A stretch of DNA of 64,000 nt from Clostridium_AD sp036569345 (GTDB lineage: Bacteria > Bacillota > Clostridia > Clostridiales > Clostridiaceae): contig NZ_DATCQT010000104.1 of assembly GCF_036569345.1 (NCBI RefSeq), forward strand, positions 1 to 64,000. Direction: 5' to 3'. The notes beneath the pieces were generated by a model. It saw only the letters and a program-made list of their open reading frames with translations, was not told where the DNA came from and searched no databases. The translations under genes were made by a program, and so were the position numbers. Below are positions 17,226 through 25,736 of this stretch, one piece after another; the first letter of the stretch is position 1; each line of letters opens with the position of its first letter.

Positions 17226-18110
17226 ATGAAAATAAGTAGAAGAGATTTTTTAAAGTGGTCTATTGCGGCAGGAGTTGCTTTAAATATAGATTTTGATCTT
17301 GCAAATGTAAACACTGTTCTTGCAGCAGAAACTGATCCACCAATAATTTGGATTCAAGGTGCAGGTTGCTCTGGATGTACTATCTCTACTTTAAATGTAA
17401 CTAATCCAACCACTATTGATGATGTTCTCTTAAATAAAATAAGTATGAAATATAACAGCACAATTATGACTGCTTCAGGTGATCTTGCTATGCAAACCCT
17501 TGACCAAAGTGCCACTCAGTATTCAGGTCAATTTATACTTGTTATAGAGGGTGCAATACCTACAGGTGCAAGTGGAAACTATTGTATAATTGGCGAGGTT
17601 AATGGAGTTCCATTAACAATGCAACAAGCTGTTTTAAAATATGGTCCAATGGCAAAATATGTAGTAGCCGCAGGAACTTGCGCTTCATTTGGTGGAGTTT
17701 CGGCTGCAGGAGCAAACACTACAGGATGTCAAAGTGTTAAAACTATATTAACTGGGAAAACAACTAACCCTATAATAAATTTACCAAGTTGTCCTGTTCA
17801 TCCTACTGTTTTGATTCAATCTCTTTTAGATTTGATCTTAATTGGTAATCCAGCAATAGATCCAAACAACAGACCAACTAAATATTATGGGGCAACTGTA
17901 CATAATATGTGTCCACGAAAAGGAACTGGAAAAGCAAGCCAAATAGGATCAGCAACTGGATGCTTCCTAGCATTTGGATGTAAAGGAACAACCACTGATA
18001 ATGTTTGCACATCATTGAAATGGAATAATGGACAATCATGGTGTATGAATGTTAATTATCCTTGTATAGGATGCGCAAATTCAACCTTCCCAACAAGTCC
18101 ATTATTATAA
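17226..18110 (+). CDS. Tat-exported [NiFe] hydrogenase small subunit
   Basis: The 294-residue electron-transfer subunit begins with a twin-arginine signal (SRRDFLKWS, then a hydrophobic stretch and AAETD near a probable cleavage site at about residue 34). Cluster ligands follow: proximal [4Fe-4S] Cys48, Cys51, Cys152, Cys189; distal His226, Cys229, Cys246, Cys252; medial Cys261, Cys280, Cys283. Cys273 replaces the usual Pro of the medial site. The protein stops just after the CIGC motif, so it lacks the C-terminal membrane helix of cytochrome-b-linked uptake hydrogenases. It should be exported folded with the large subunit. AAGGAGGGATAATT precedes the ATG. Confidence 0.95.
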   Translation: MKISRRDFLKWSIAAGVALNIDFDLANVNTVLAAETDPPIIWIQGAGCSGCTISTLNVTNPTTIDDVLLNKISMKYNSTIMTASGDLAMQTLDQSATQYSGQFILVIEGAIPTGASGNYCIIGEVNGVPLTMQQAVLKYGPMAKYVVAAGTCASFGGVSAAGANTTGCQSVKTILTGKTTNPIINLPSCPVHPTVLIQSLLDLILIGNPAIDPNNRPTKYYGATVHNMCPRKGTGKASQIGSATGCFLAFGCKGTTTDNVCTSLKWNNGQSWCMNVNYPCIGCANSTFPTSPLL

Positions 18111-18153
18111 GCCTATCCGAACATTAATTTATTTAAGAAAGGAATGATAATAG

Positions 18154-19566
18154 ATGAGTACTATAGTATTAGATCCAATAACTAGACTTGAAGGACATTT
18201 AAAGGTTTCAGTTACTCTTGATGTTAACAATATTGTAACAGCTGCGCAAGCTACGGGTAATTTGTTTAGAGACTTTGAAAACATGCTTGTAGGCAGAGTA
18301 CCAAAAGATGCAGCATTCTTGACACAAAGAATTTGTGGAGTGTGCCCAGTATCTCATGCCATTGCATCCTCAAAGGCTGTTGAAGCTGCTTCAGGATTTA
18401 CTCCAAATTTACAAGCTCTTCTTTTAAGAGACCTAATACAAGGGGCTAACTTTATATCTAGTAACATATTACATTTCTATCAACTAGCATTAATGGATTA
18501 CGTTCAGGGACCGCAAGTCCACCCTTGGACGCCAGGGTATAGCCAAGATTTCAGATTTAATGCTACTGATAGCCAAACATTAATAAACAATTATGTTACA
18601 GCGTTGTCAATTAGGCGACAAGCACATGAAATGGGAGCAATTTTTGGTGGTAAACTTCCACATGTGGGTAACGTAGTTCCTGGAGGTGTGACTGCTCTTC
18701 CAACTGCAACGAACATAACAAATTTTAGAAATTATTTAAATACTATAATAACATTTATTACAAATACATATAAAACTGATGTTAATAAATTGGCATCAAC
18801 ATATAGTGATTATTACACAGTTGGCAAGGGCTACGGTAATTTAATATCTTATGGAGTATTTGATACAAATGCTACCGGAACTAAATTATTCCCTGCTGGT
18901 ACAGTTACTAACGGAATTGTAGGAAGTTTTAGCCAAACCAATATCAACGAACAGGTAGGACATTCTTGGTATTCATCACCATCAGGTAGTAATCCAGCAA
19001 ATGAGTTAACAACCCCAAGTTACGGAAAAACAGGCGCTTATACCTGGCTTAAAGCTCCAAGATACAGCGGTTTAGCTTATGAAGCAGGAAGCCTCGCAAG
19101 AACTTGGATTAGTGGGGATTATAGAAATGGAGTTTCTGTAATGGATAGGCATTTGGCTAGGTATACTGAAACATCTAAGATAGCTGCTAATATGCAGACA
19201 TGGCTAAATCAAATAGTAGCTGGTGCAAGTGCATTCACTAATCTTGGGGTACCAGTTTCAGGAAGTGGAATAGGCTTAACAGAGGCACCAAGAGGGGCTC
19301 TCGGACATTGGGTTTCTGTTGCAAGTTCTAAAATATCTAAATATCAAATAGTAACTCCAACTTGTTGGAATGCTTCACCAATGGATGATGCAGGACTGGT
19401 TGGACCTATTGAAAAGGCTTTAATTGGAACTCATGTAACAAATACTGTACAACCAGTGGAGCTTTTAAGAATAGTACACTCCTTTGATCCTTGTACAGGG
19501 TGCTCTGTTCATGTAATATCTCCAGAAGGAATTGAAATGTCAAACTTTATTGTACAACCAATTTGA
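18154..19566 (+). CDS. Exported [NiFe] hydrogenase large (catalytic) subunit
   Basis: This 470-residue subunit holds the NiFe active site: motif L1 RICGVCPVSH near residue 62 and motif L2 DPCTGCSVH near the C-terminus provide the four cysteine ligands. The 17 residues after the L2 His (from VISPEG) form the tail removed by the maturation protease encoded next. It has no signal of its own and should ride out with the Tat-tagged small subunit. It is rich in Thr, Asn and Ser, as often seen in exported proteins. A truncated, decayed copy lies at 25737. Confidence 0.96.
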   Translation: MSTIVLDPITRLEGHLKVSVTLDVNNIVTAAQATGNLFRDFENMLVGRVPKDAAFLTQRICGVCPVSHAIASSKAVEAASGFTPNLQALLLRDLIQGANFISSNILHFYQLALMDYVQGPQVHPWTPGYSQDFRFNATDSQTLINNYVTALSIRRQAHEMGAIFGGKLPHVGNVVPGGVTALPTATNITNFRNYLNTIITFITNTYKTDVNKLASTYSDYYTVGKGYGNLISYGVFDTNATGTKLFPAGTVTNGIVGSFSQTNINEQVGHSWYSSPSGSNPANELTTPSYGKTGAYTWLKAPRYSGLAYEAGSLARTWISGDYRNGVSVMDRHLARYTETSKIAANMQTWLNQIVAGASAFTNLGVPVSGSGIGLTEAPRGALGHWVSVASSKISKYQIVTPTCWNASPMDDAGLVGPIEKALIGTHVTNTVQPVELLRIVHSFDPCTGCSVHVISPEGIEMSNFIVQPI

Positions 19567-19574
19567 GTTTAGAT

Positions 19575-20027
19575 ATGAAAGATACAGTCATCATCGGTAT
19601 AGGTAATATTTTACTTCAAGATGATGGTGTGGGAGTACATGTGATAAAACAATTGGAAAATGAAAAACTTCCATCTACTATTGAATTAGTAGATGGAGGT
19701 ACTTCCACATTGGATACTCTTGGTTTCTTTCTTGATTTCAAAAAAGTTATAGTTATAGATTGTCTAAGGGCAGGTTTAACACCTGGTACAATATACAAAA
19801 TAAAACCTGAAGATATTAAAAATTACCTGAAGGAAAATATTTCCATACATGATGTACAGATACTGGATGTTGTAAAAATGGCAAATATGATGAATAAATA
19901 TCCTGAAGTTGTTATTTTTGGAATAGAACCAGAAAAAATATCCTTAGAACTAGAAATGACTCAAACAATGGTTTCTAAGATTCCAGAGATAATTTTTAAT
20001 ATAAAAAAAGAATTGAGAATTAATTAG
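19575..20027 (+). CDS. Hydrogenase maturation endopeptidase (HyaD/HybD family)
   Basis: The protease clips the C-terminal tail of the hydrogenase large subunit once nickel is inserted. Family features are the N-terminal GIGNILLQDDGVGV motif, an acidic metal-site residue in VIDCLRAG, and the His of SIHDVQ; these bind nickel in HybD. The gene overlaps or abuts the large-subunit stop. A TTG at 19563 overlaps that TGA and gives four more residues; neither start has a clear ribosome site, so translational coupling is likely. I prefer the ATG at 19575, which gives the family N-terminus MKDTVIIGIGN. Confidence 0.93.
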   Translation: MKDTVIIGIGNILLQDDGVGVHVIKQLENEKLPSTIELVDGGTSTLDTLGFFLDFKKVIVIDCLRAGLTPGTIYKIKPEDIKNYLKENISIHDVQILDVVKMANMMNKYPEVVIFGIEPEKISLELEMTQTMVSKIPEIIFNIKKELRIN

Positions 20028-20036
20028 GAGATAAAT

Positions 20037-20378
20037 ATGCATGAAGTTTCTATAATTCAAAATGTTGTTGAAATAGTAACAGATAAAGCAATTGAAAACA
20101 AATTCACTAAAGTTACCAAAGTATCGTTAAAAATAGGTGAGTTATCTGGTGTAATGCCAGAATCCTTAAATTTTGCTTTTAAAAGTTGTATAGTAGATAC
20201 ACTGCTTGAAGGATCAGTTTTAGGAATAGAAAAAGTCAAGGCAATAGGGGAATGCAAAGAGTGCAAGCAAGAATTCCCAATTGATCATTTTAATAAACTC
20301 TGTCCATGCTGTAATAAATTTTGTTCTAGCATTATTAGTGGATACGAGCTTTATATAAATACAATAGAAGGAGATTAA
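20037..20378 (+). CDS. hypA: HypA nickel chaperone (copy 1)
   Basis: The 113-residue HypA begins with the invariant nickel-binding MHE and has a C-terminal zinc domain with two C-x2-C pairs (CKEC and CPCC). It delivers nickel with HypB to the hydrogenase large subunit. It starts nine bases after the protease stop with AGGAGATAAAT upstream, and HypB follows three bases after its stop. A second copy with an almost identical leader and mostly identical sequence lies at 26041. Confidence 0.96.
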   Translation: MHEVSIIQNVVEIVTDKAIENKFTKVTKVSLKIGELSGVMPESLNFAFKSCIVDTLLEGSVLGIEKVKAIGECKECKQEFPIDHFNKLCPCCNKFCSSIISGYELYINTIEGD

Positions 20379-20381
20379 AGT

Positions 20382-21050
20382 ATGAGTGAAATAAAGGTAG
20401 TTACGAACATTCTTCAAACAAATGATGAGATAACTTCTAAAAATAAAAAATTATTAGATGAAAAAGGCATTTATGTAATAAATCTAATGAGTTCGCCTGG
20501 TTCAGGTAAGACTTCACTACTTGAACGAATAATAGCTAAACTTAAAAATGATATAAATATCGCTGTAATTGAAGGAGATATTTATACAACTAAAGATGCA
20601 CAGAGGATAGAGGCGCAAGGCGTTCCAGTGATTCAAATTAACACTGGAGGAGCGTGTCACCTTGATGCAGAAATGATAAGAGGCGCATTAAATGAGTTAA
20701 CCCTTGATAAGATTGATTTGTTAGTAATCGAAAATGTAGGTAATTTAGTTTGCCCAGCAGAATTTGAAATTGGTGAAGATATAAAAATTTCTGTTTTGAG
20801 TACTACTGAAGGAAATGACAAACCCCTTAAATATCCACTGATGTTTGAAAAAAGTGGTGCGATTATTTTAAACAAACTAGACTTAATTGAATTTACTGAT
20901 TTTGATAAAAAAGAGTTCTATAGAGACATAAAATCTTTAAATGCTAATGTCGATACCTTTGAAACATCCTGTGTTAAAAATCAGGGTATAGATGAAATAT
21001 GTTCATGGTTAAAAAGTAAAATTGAAAATAAAAAATTAAAGGTTAAATAA
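20382..21050 (+). CDS. hypB: HypB GTPase nickel chaperone (copy 1)
   Basis: The 222-residue SIMIBI-class GTPase has a P-loop GSGKTSLL, the switch/metal region GGACHLDAEM, the Walker B-like LLVIENVGN and the specificity motif NKLDL. It hydrolyses GTP to drive nickel insertion with HypA. It lacks an N-terminal His-rich or CxxCGC nickel-storage extension. It is coupled to hypA and leads into tatA 16 bases later. Copies 2 (26386) and 3 (29441) are also in the island. Confidence 0.96.
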   Translation: MSEIKVVTNILQTNDEITSKNKKLLDEKGIYVINLMSSPGSGKTSLLERIIAKLKNDINIAVIEGDIYTTKDAQRIEAQGVPVIQINTGGACHLDAEMIRGALNELTLDKIDLLVIENVGNLVCPAEFEIGEDIKISVLSTTEGNDKPLKYPLMFEKSGAIILNKLDLIEFTDFDKKEFYRDIKSLNANVDTFETSCVKNQGIDEICSWLKSKIENKKLKVK

Positions 21051-21066
21051 AGGGAGGAATTTTATT

Positions 21067-21312
21067 ATGCCAAGAATAGGTTTTCCGGAGCTCGCAATAA
21101 TATTAGTTATTGCACTTGTAATTTTTGGACCAGGAAAGTTACCATCACTGGGTAAGTCAGTTGGTGAAACAATAAAGGAATTTAAAAAGGCTTCATCTGA
21201 GTTAATGAGTGATAAAACAGAAGCTAAAGCAGATACCCAAGCAGAAACCAAGGCAGAAGTTAAAACAGAAGAGACTAAAAAGGAAGAAACTAAAAAAGAA
21301 GAAGTAAAATAA
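21067..21312 (+). CDS. tatA: TatA, twin-arginine translocase pore subunit
   Basis: This 81-residue protein has the TatA layout: a short N-terminal membrane helix (GFPELAIILVIALVIF), the FGP hinge (FGPGKLPSLGKS), an amphipathic helix (VGETIKEFKKAS) and a long charged Lys/Glu tail rich in TKKEE repeats. It forms the protein-conducting part of the Tat system. There is no TatB, as usual in Firmicutes where TatA does both jobs. Its place between hypB and hypC, two genes after the Tat-tagged hydrogenase, points to a dedicated translocase. AGGGAGG precedes the ATG. Confidence 0.93.
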   Translation: MPRIGFPELAIILVIALVIFGPGKLPSLGKSVGETIKEFKKASSELMSDKTEAKADTQAETKAEVKTEETKKEETKKEEVK

Positions 21313-21333
21313 TAATTTTTAGGGAGTAAAACT

Positions 21334-22077
21334 ATGATAAAAAGCGAACTAATTGTTCAGGCTGCTCATTGGCTTGAGAAATTTAGAAAAATTATCCTTT
21401 GGATAATTTTAATTGTTATAGCGGCGACCTCTCTTGTATATCTCGAATCAAATCTGTTAATTAATATACTTACAAAACCACTGAATGGAGTGCAATTACA
21501 TTTTATGACCCCAGCGGAAGGTTTAATGGCAAAGATAAAGGTTTCTGTCTTAGGAGGACTCGTATTAGCCTTACCAGTGGTTATTTTTTTAATAATACGA
21601 TTTACTGGACCTATACTAACTAAAAAAACTAAGAGACTTCTAATATTTCTTATAATACCTTTGTCTTTTGTCCTTTTCGCTTTAGGTATGACGTTTGCAT
21701 ATAAATTAGTTCTACCTTCTACAATAAAATTTCTTATTGATTGTGGAACTGAGTTTATGAAACCTACACTATCAGCAGATGAATATTTTTCATTTATAGG
21801 AACATTGCTTTTGTGTGTAGGGTTAATATTTGAACTTCCTTTAATATTGATAGCTTTATCAAGAATTGGAGTTATTACTTCAAAGATGCTCAAAGGAAAA
21901 AGGAAGATAGCAATTTTGTTATCCTTCGTTAGTATAGCTTTAATGGCTCCATCTTTGGATGCTTTTACTTTTATACTTGTAACTTGTCCGATTTTAATTC
22001 TTTATGAAATAAGTATTTGGTCTATATTTTTACTTGAAAAAAAGGATAAACGCAAGGAAAGCAAAGTCTTTAAATAA
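21334..22077 (+). CDS. tatC: TatC-like translocase subunit 1 (divergent)
   Basis: The 247-residue protein has six predicted membrane helices and the TatC fold. The N-terminal HLxELR motif is degenerate (HWLEKFRK; Glu15 kept). The cytoplasmic-loop Glu that binds twin-arginine signals in E. coli TatC (Glu103) is Thr99 here (GPILTKKTKR). The later Glu (FELP; Glu167) and the Asp of APSLDAF are kept. It starts 21 bases after tatA. A different TatC follows at 22169, with the opposite pattern of conserved residues. Confidence 0.88.
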   Translation: MIKSELIVQAAHWLEKFRKIILWIILIVIAATSLVYLESNLLINILTKPLNGVQLHFMTPAEGLMAKIKVSVLGGLVLALPVVIFLIIRFTGPILTKKTKRLLIFLIIPLSFVLFALGMTFAYKLVLPSTIKFLIDCGTEFMKPTLSADEYFSFIGTLLLCVGLIFELPLILIALSRIGVITSKMLKGKRKIAILLSFVSIALMAPSLDAFTFILVTCPILILYEISIWSIFLLEKKDKRKESKVFK

Positions 22078-22080
22078 ATT

Positions 22081-22140
22081 TAGAGAACTTTAAGTAACCT
22101 TAAAGAACTTTAAGTAACCTTAAAGAACTTTCAGAATAAC
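22081..22140 (+). repeat. 20-bp tandem repeat between the two tatC genes
   Basis: The unit TAAAGAACTTTAAGTAACCT is repeated with an exact 20-base period: a near copy, a perfect copy, and a partial third (TAAAGAACTTTC). It includes AAAGTTCTTTA-like inverted symmetry (AAAGAACTTT) and fills the tatC1-tatC2 spacer. It may be a processing or attenuation site, or slippage debris. Confidence 0.75.
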
Positions 22141-22168
22141 TATAATACAAATATTATGAGGTGAAAGT

Positions 22169-22939
22169 ATGGCAGCAAATGAAATGTCTGTAGTAGATCA
22201 TTTACATGAATTAAGAAAAAGAATAATAATATGTCTCCTCAGTATTTCTTCTGCTGCTTTTCTTATTTATGATAAGGTTAATTATTTAATTCATATACTT
22301 ATGAAACCTATAGCGAAGTTCAACTTAAGCCTAGTATATTTTAAATTAACAGAAGGGTTTGTTACGAGACTTGAAGTATCCCTTATAGCTGCACTAATTA
22401 TGACTAGTCCTATTATAATATATGAAATATTGGCGTTTGTAGGAGTTGGTTTATCAAAGGGAGAAAAAAAGTTTTTGTATAAGAATGTTTTTATTCTCTT
22501 AAGTTTATTTATAATTGGTGTAGTTTTTGGGTACACAATGATATTGCCACACACATTAAGCTTCTTAATTTCCTATGGGAAGACTTACCTTATACCAGTG
22601 CTGAATGGTAGCATATATTTTAATTTCATAGGAATTTTTTGCCTTTATATGGGTATTATATTTCTAATACCATATGTATTAGTTATATTAGGTAAGCTTT
22701 CTCTTATAAGTTCTAAAATTTTAAGAAAAAAACAAATTCCGGTTATATTAGGAGTACTGGTGGTAGAGGGAGTGTTATTACCATCAGTAGATTTTCTTAC
22801 ATTTATTGTAGTATCGGTTCCTGTCTTATTAATGTATGAAGTAAGTATCTGGATAATATATTTAAATGAAAGAAGAAAAAGGAGGAGCAAAAATGTGTCT
22901 AGCAATTCCAGGAAAGGTTTTAAGTTTAGACGGAAATAA
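22169..22939 (+). CDS. tatC: TatC translocase subunit 2
   Basis: This 256-residue, six-helix TatC has the canonical N-terminal HLHELRKR (Glu14) and the loop Glu99 (GLSKGEKKF) corresponding to E. coli Glu103. It lacks the Glu of the FEVP motif, which is Leu166 here (FLIP). A basic tail (RRKRRSK) ends the protein. GAGGTGAAAGT precedes the ATG. Its 3' end overlaps hypC by 47 bases. With TatC1 it probably forms the receptor complex for the hydrogenase signal peptide; the complementary losses suggest that both are needed. Confidence 0.92.
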   Translation: MAANEMSVVDHLHELRKRIIICLLSISSAAFLIYDKVNYLIHILMKPIAKFNLSLVYFKLTEGFVTRLEVSLIAALIMTSPIIIYEILAFVGVGLSKGEKKFLYKNVFILLSLFIIGVVFGYTMILPHTLSFLISYGKTYLIPVLNGSIYFNFIGIFCLYMGIIFLIPYVLVILGKLSLISSKILRKKQIPVILGVLVVEGVLLPSVDFLTFIVVSVPVLLMYEVSIWIIYLNERRKRRSKNVSSNSRKGFKFRRK

Positions 22940-23117
22940 GGGCGTTGTAGAGGTTGGAAACATGAAAAGAGAGGTATTTATGCATCTAGTGCCAGAGGCA
23001 AACGTTAATGAATATGTACTTGTACATGCGGGTTGTGCAATACAAATGATAGATGAAGATGAAGCAAAAATAACAATAGATATTTTTAAGGAGCTTATTG
23101 AAAATGAAGTTTGTTGA
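22893..23117 (+). CDS. hypC: HypC/HupF-family maturation chaperone
   Basis: HypC carries the Fe(CN)2CO precursor with HypD and docks on the large-subunit apoprotein. The true start is the ATG at 22893, preceded by GGAGGAG, which gives the invariant N-terminus MCLAIPGKV with the essential Cys2; a longer frame from 22866 would bury this Cys. The 74-residue length is normal. It overlaps the end of tatC2 and is overlapped by hypD, so the tat and hyp genes are physically locked in one operon. Confidence 0.96.
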   Translation: MCLAIPGKVLSLDGNKGVVEVGNMKREVFMHLVPEANVNEYVLVHAGCAIQMIDEDEAKITIDIFKELIENEVC

Positions 23118-24192
23118 TGAATTTAGAAACAATGAATATTCAAAGAAACTCGTAGAAAAATTAAATAATATTACTAATGAAAAAATAAACATTATGGAGG
23201 TTTGTGGTACACATACTATGGCTATATTCAGATATGGTATTAGGGATGTACTTCCTCCAAATGTAAATTTGATATCAGGGCCAGGTTGCCCTGTATGCGT
23301 TACACCTCAGAGCTATATAGATACAGCTCTAACGCTATCACAAAAAAAAGATGTGATTATTGCAACCTTTGGAGATATGATGAAAGTACCTGGGAAAAAA
23401 GGTTCCCTAAGCAAGGCAAAGGCAGAAGGTGTTGATATAAGAATAGTGTACTCACCAATGGATTGCCTCGAGATGGCATTAGAAAATCCTTCTAAAAAGA
23501 TAGTATTCTTATCAGTAGGTTTTGAAACAACTGCACCTATGACCGCGATTACAGCTATAGAAGCTAAAAAAAATAATATAAAAAATTTATTTTTCTTTAC
23601 GGCTCACAAGATTGTCCCACCAGCTATGGAAGCTTTAGTACAAGATAAAGAATTGAACATAGACGGTTTTTTATTACCAGGGCATGTTTGTGCAATTAAT
23701 GGCACGAAACCCTATGAATTTTTAAGCATGGATTATAATATTCCTGGAGTAGTTACAGGATTTGAACCTATAGACATACTTCAAGGTTTAAATACACTAG
23801 TAAGCTTAATAAGCAAAAAGGAATATAGGATTGAGAATGAATATAAAAGGATAGTTAAAAGTGAGGGTAATCCTATTGCCTTAGAATATTTAGAAAAAAC
23901 TTTTAACATTGTGGATAGTAGTTGGAGAGGAATGGGTAGAATACCCAAAAGTGGTCTGGAATTTAATAGTGAATATGAAGATTTTGATGCACTTAAGCAT
24001 TTTAAAATAAATTATGAAGAATACGATGGTAGTCCTGGTTGCAAATGTGGAGAAATACTTAAGGGGAAAATTAAACCAACAGATTGTCCGCTTTTCAAAA
24101 AACTCTGCACGCCAGAAAATCCAGTTGGTTCATGCATGGTTTCATCAGAAGGTACCTGCGCAGCATATTATAGATACCACAAAGATAAATAA
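23104..24192 (+). CDS. hypD: HypD iron-sulfur scaffold protein
   Basis: HypD (362 residues from the ATG at 23104) assembles the Fe(CN)2CO unit with HypC. It has the thiol-redox motif GPGCPVCV, the CGTHT motif near residue 36, and the C-terminal [4Fe-4S] cysteines (SPGCKC..., DCPLF, TCAAYYRY). An AAGGAG inside the hypC end serves as the ribosome site. The gene overlaps hypC by 14 bases. A TTG at 23098 is possible but too close to that site. Confidence 0.96.
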   Translation: MKFVDEFRNNEYSKKLVEKLNNITNEKINIMEVCGTHTMAIFRYGIRDVLPPNVNLISGPGCPVCVTPQSYIDTALTLSQKKDVIIATFGDMMKVPGKKGSLSKAKAEGVDIRIVYSPMDCLEMALENPSKKIVFLSVGFETTAPMTAITAIEAKKNNIKNLFFFTAHKIVPPAMEALVQDKELNIDGFLLPGHVCAINGTKPYEFLSMDYNIPGVVTGFEPIDILQGLNTLVSLISKKEYRIENEYKRIVKSEGNPIALEYLEKTFNIVDSSWRGMGRIPKSGLEFNSEYEDFDALKHFKINYEEYDGSPGCKCGEILKGKIKPTDCPLFKKLCTPENPVGSCMVSSEGTCAAYYRYHKDK

Positions 24193-24210
24193 ATATAAGG
24201 GGGATTACAA

Positions 24211-25218
24211 ATGAATGACACTATAACTCTAAGTCATGGAAGTGGCGGCGTACAAACTAATAGATTGATTAATGATGTGTTTTTTAAATACTTTGGAAAT
24301 GATATTCTAAATGAAATGAATGATGCAGCTCAAATAGATATAGATTTTAAAAAACTTGCTTTTACTACAGATTCCTTTGTAGTAAATCCAATATTTTTTA
24401 ATGGTGGTAATATTGGTAAATTAGCAGTTTGCGGTACAGTAAATGATTTAGCCGTAAGTGGAGCAAAACCACTTTACCTAACAAGTGCTTTTATTATTGA
24501 AGAAGGTTTCTCTATTAAAAAATTAGAAGAAATTGTGAAGACAATGGCTGATGAAGCTAATAAGTCAGGTGTAAAGATTGTAGCGGGAGACACAAAAGTT
24601 GTAGAAAAAGGTAGTGTGGATGGAATTTTTATTAATACTTCTGGTATTGGTAGAATTTATGAGAATGTCGATATTAATTGTTCCAATGCAACCGCTGGAG
24701 ACATGATCATAATAAATGGTACATTAGGTGACCACGGAATGACAATAATGTGTGAAAGAAATAAACTCGGTCTTGAAGGAAATTTAAAAAGCGATTGCGC
24801 TTGCCTTAATTCCTTAGTAGACACAATGCTTGAAGCCTACTCGGGAATCCATGTTATTCGAGACGCTACTAGAGGTGGAGTTGCAGCCGTTCTTAATGAA
24901 ATTAGTGAATTTAGCAATGTGACGATTGCTCTTGAGGAAAATAATTTGCCACTTACGGAAGAGGTAAAAGGAGCATCTGAGATGCTAGGACTCGATCCAT
25001 TATATATTGCTAACGAAGGAAAACTTTGTGTTTTTGTACCAGAAGCTTATGCGCAAAAGGTACTTAATGTTATGAGAAAACATCCACTGGGTTCAAAGGC
25101 CGTAATTATTGGTAAAGTTACGCAAGAATTGGGACAAAAAGTTTATTTAAATACAGTAGTGGGTGGAAAAAGGTTAGTTGACATGCCATCTGGAATTCAG
25201 CTTCCACGAATATGCTAA
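24211..25218 (+). CDS. hypE: HypE carbamoyl dehydratase
   Basis: The 335-residue PurM/AIR-synthase-like protein ends in the invariant PRIC. The terminal Cys is carbamoylated by HypF and dehydrated with ATP to a thiocyanate, the source of the cyanide ligands. Other family features are SHGSGG near the N-terminus and TTDSFVV. A GGGGGATTACAA leader precedes the ATG. The sequence directly after its stop is a decayed copy of the exported hydrogenase small-subunit gene, so the duplication joint lies right here. Confidence 0.97.
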   Translation: MNDTITLSHGSGGVQTNRLINDVFFKYFGNDILNEMNDAAQIDIDFKKLAFTTDSFVVNPIFFNGGNIGKLAVCGTVNDLAVSGAKPLYLTSAFIIEEGFSIKKLEEIVKTMADEANKSGVKIVAGDTKVVEKGSVDGIFINTSGIGRIYENVDINCSNATAGDMIIINGTLGDHGMTIMCERNKLGLEGNLKSDCACLNSLVDTMLEAYSGIHVIRDATRGGVAAVLNEISEFSNVTIALEENNLPLTEEVKGASEMLGLDPLYIANEGKLCVFVPEAYAQKVLNVMRKHPLGSKAVIIGKVTQELGQKVYLNTVVGGKRLVDMPSGIQLPRIC

Positions 25219-25693
25219 ACCACTATTGATGATGTTCTCTTAAATAAAATAAGTATGAAATATAACAGCACAATTATGACTGCTTCAGGTGATCTTGCAA
25301 TGCAAACTCTTGACCAAAGTGTTAAAACTATATTAACTGGGAAAACAACTAACCCTATAGTAAATTTACCAAGTTGTCCTGTTCATCCTACTGTTTTGAT
25401 TCAATCTCTTTTGGATCTGATTTTAATTGGTAATCCAGCATTAGATAGTAATAACAGACCTACTAAATATTATGGGGCAACTGTACATAGTACGTGTCCA
25501 CGAAAAGGAACTGGAAATGCTAGCCAAATAGGAGCAGCAACTGGATGCTTCCTATCATTGGGATGTAATGGGTACCACCGATAATGTTTGTACATCAATG
25601 AAATGGAATAATGGACAATCATGGTGTATGAATGTTAATTATCCTTGCATAGGATGCTCAAACCCTAACTTCCCAACCAATCCATTATTATAA
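25219..25693 (+). pseudogene. Decayed duplicate of the exported hydrogenase small subunit
   Basis: From the base after the hypE stop, the DNA matches the small-subunit gene from about 17413 onward and lacks the signal-peptide half. A 225-bp in-frame deletion removes the segment between two CAAAGT direct repeats (17505 and 17730 in the parent). A 2-base deletion at about 25570 then shifts the frame into a stop. The Cys-rich 3' end (SWCMNV, PCIGC) is still readable in another frame. The remaining reading frame, 25255-25584, encodes only an internal fragment and is probably not functional. Confidence 0.93.
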
Positions 25694-25736
25694 GTCTATT
25701 CCAACATTAATTTATTTAAGAAAGGAATGATAATAG

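Noticed and set aside
22081..22140. CRISPR-like array
   Set aside because: The repeats are directly tandem with no spacers and there are no cas genes.
25255..25584. 109-residue ORF after hypE as a real gene
   Set aside because: It is an internal piece of the hydrogenase small subunit with a 225-bp deletion, no signal peptide, no ribosome site and a frameshifted end.
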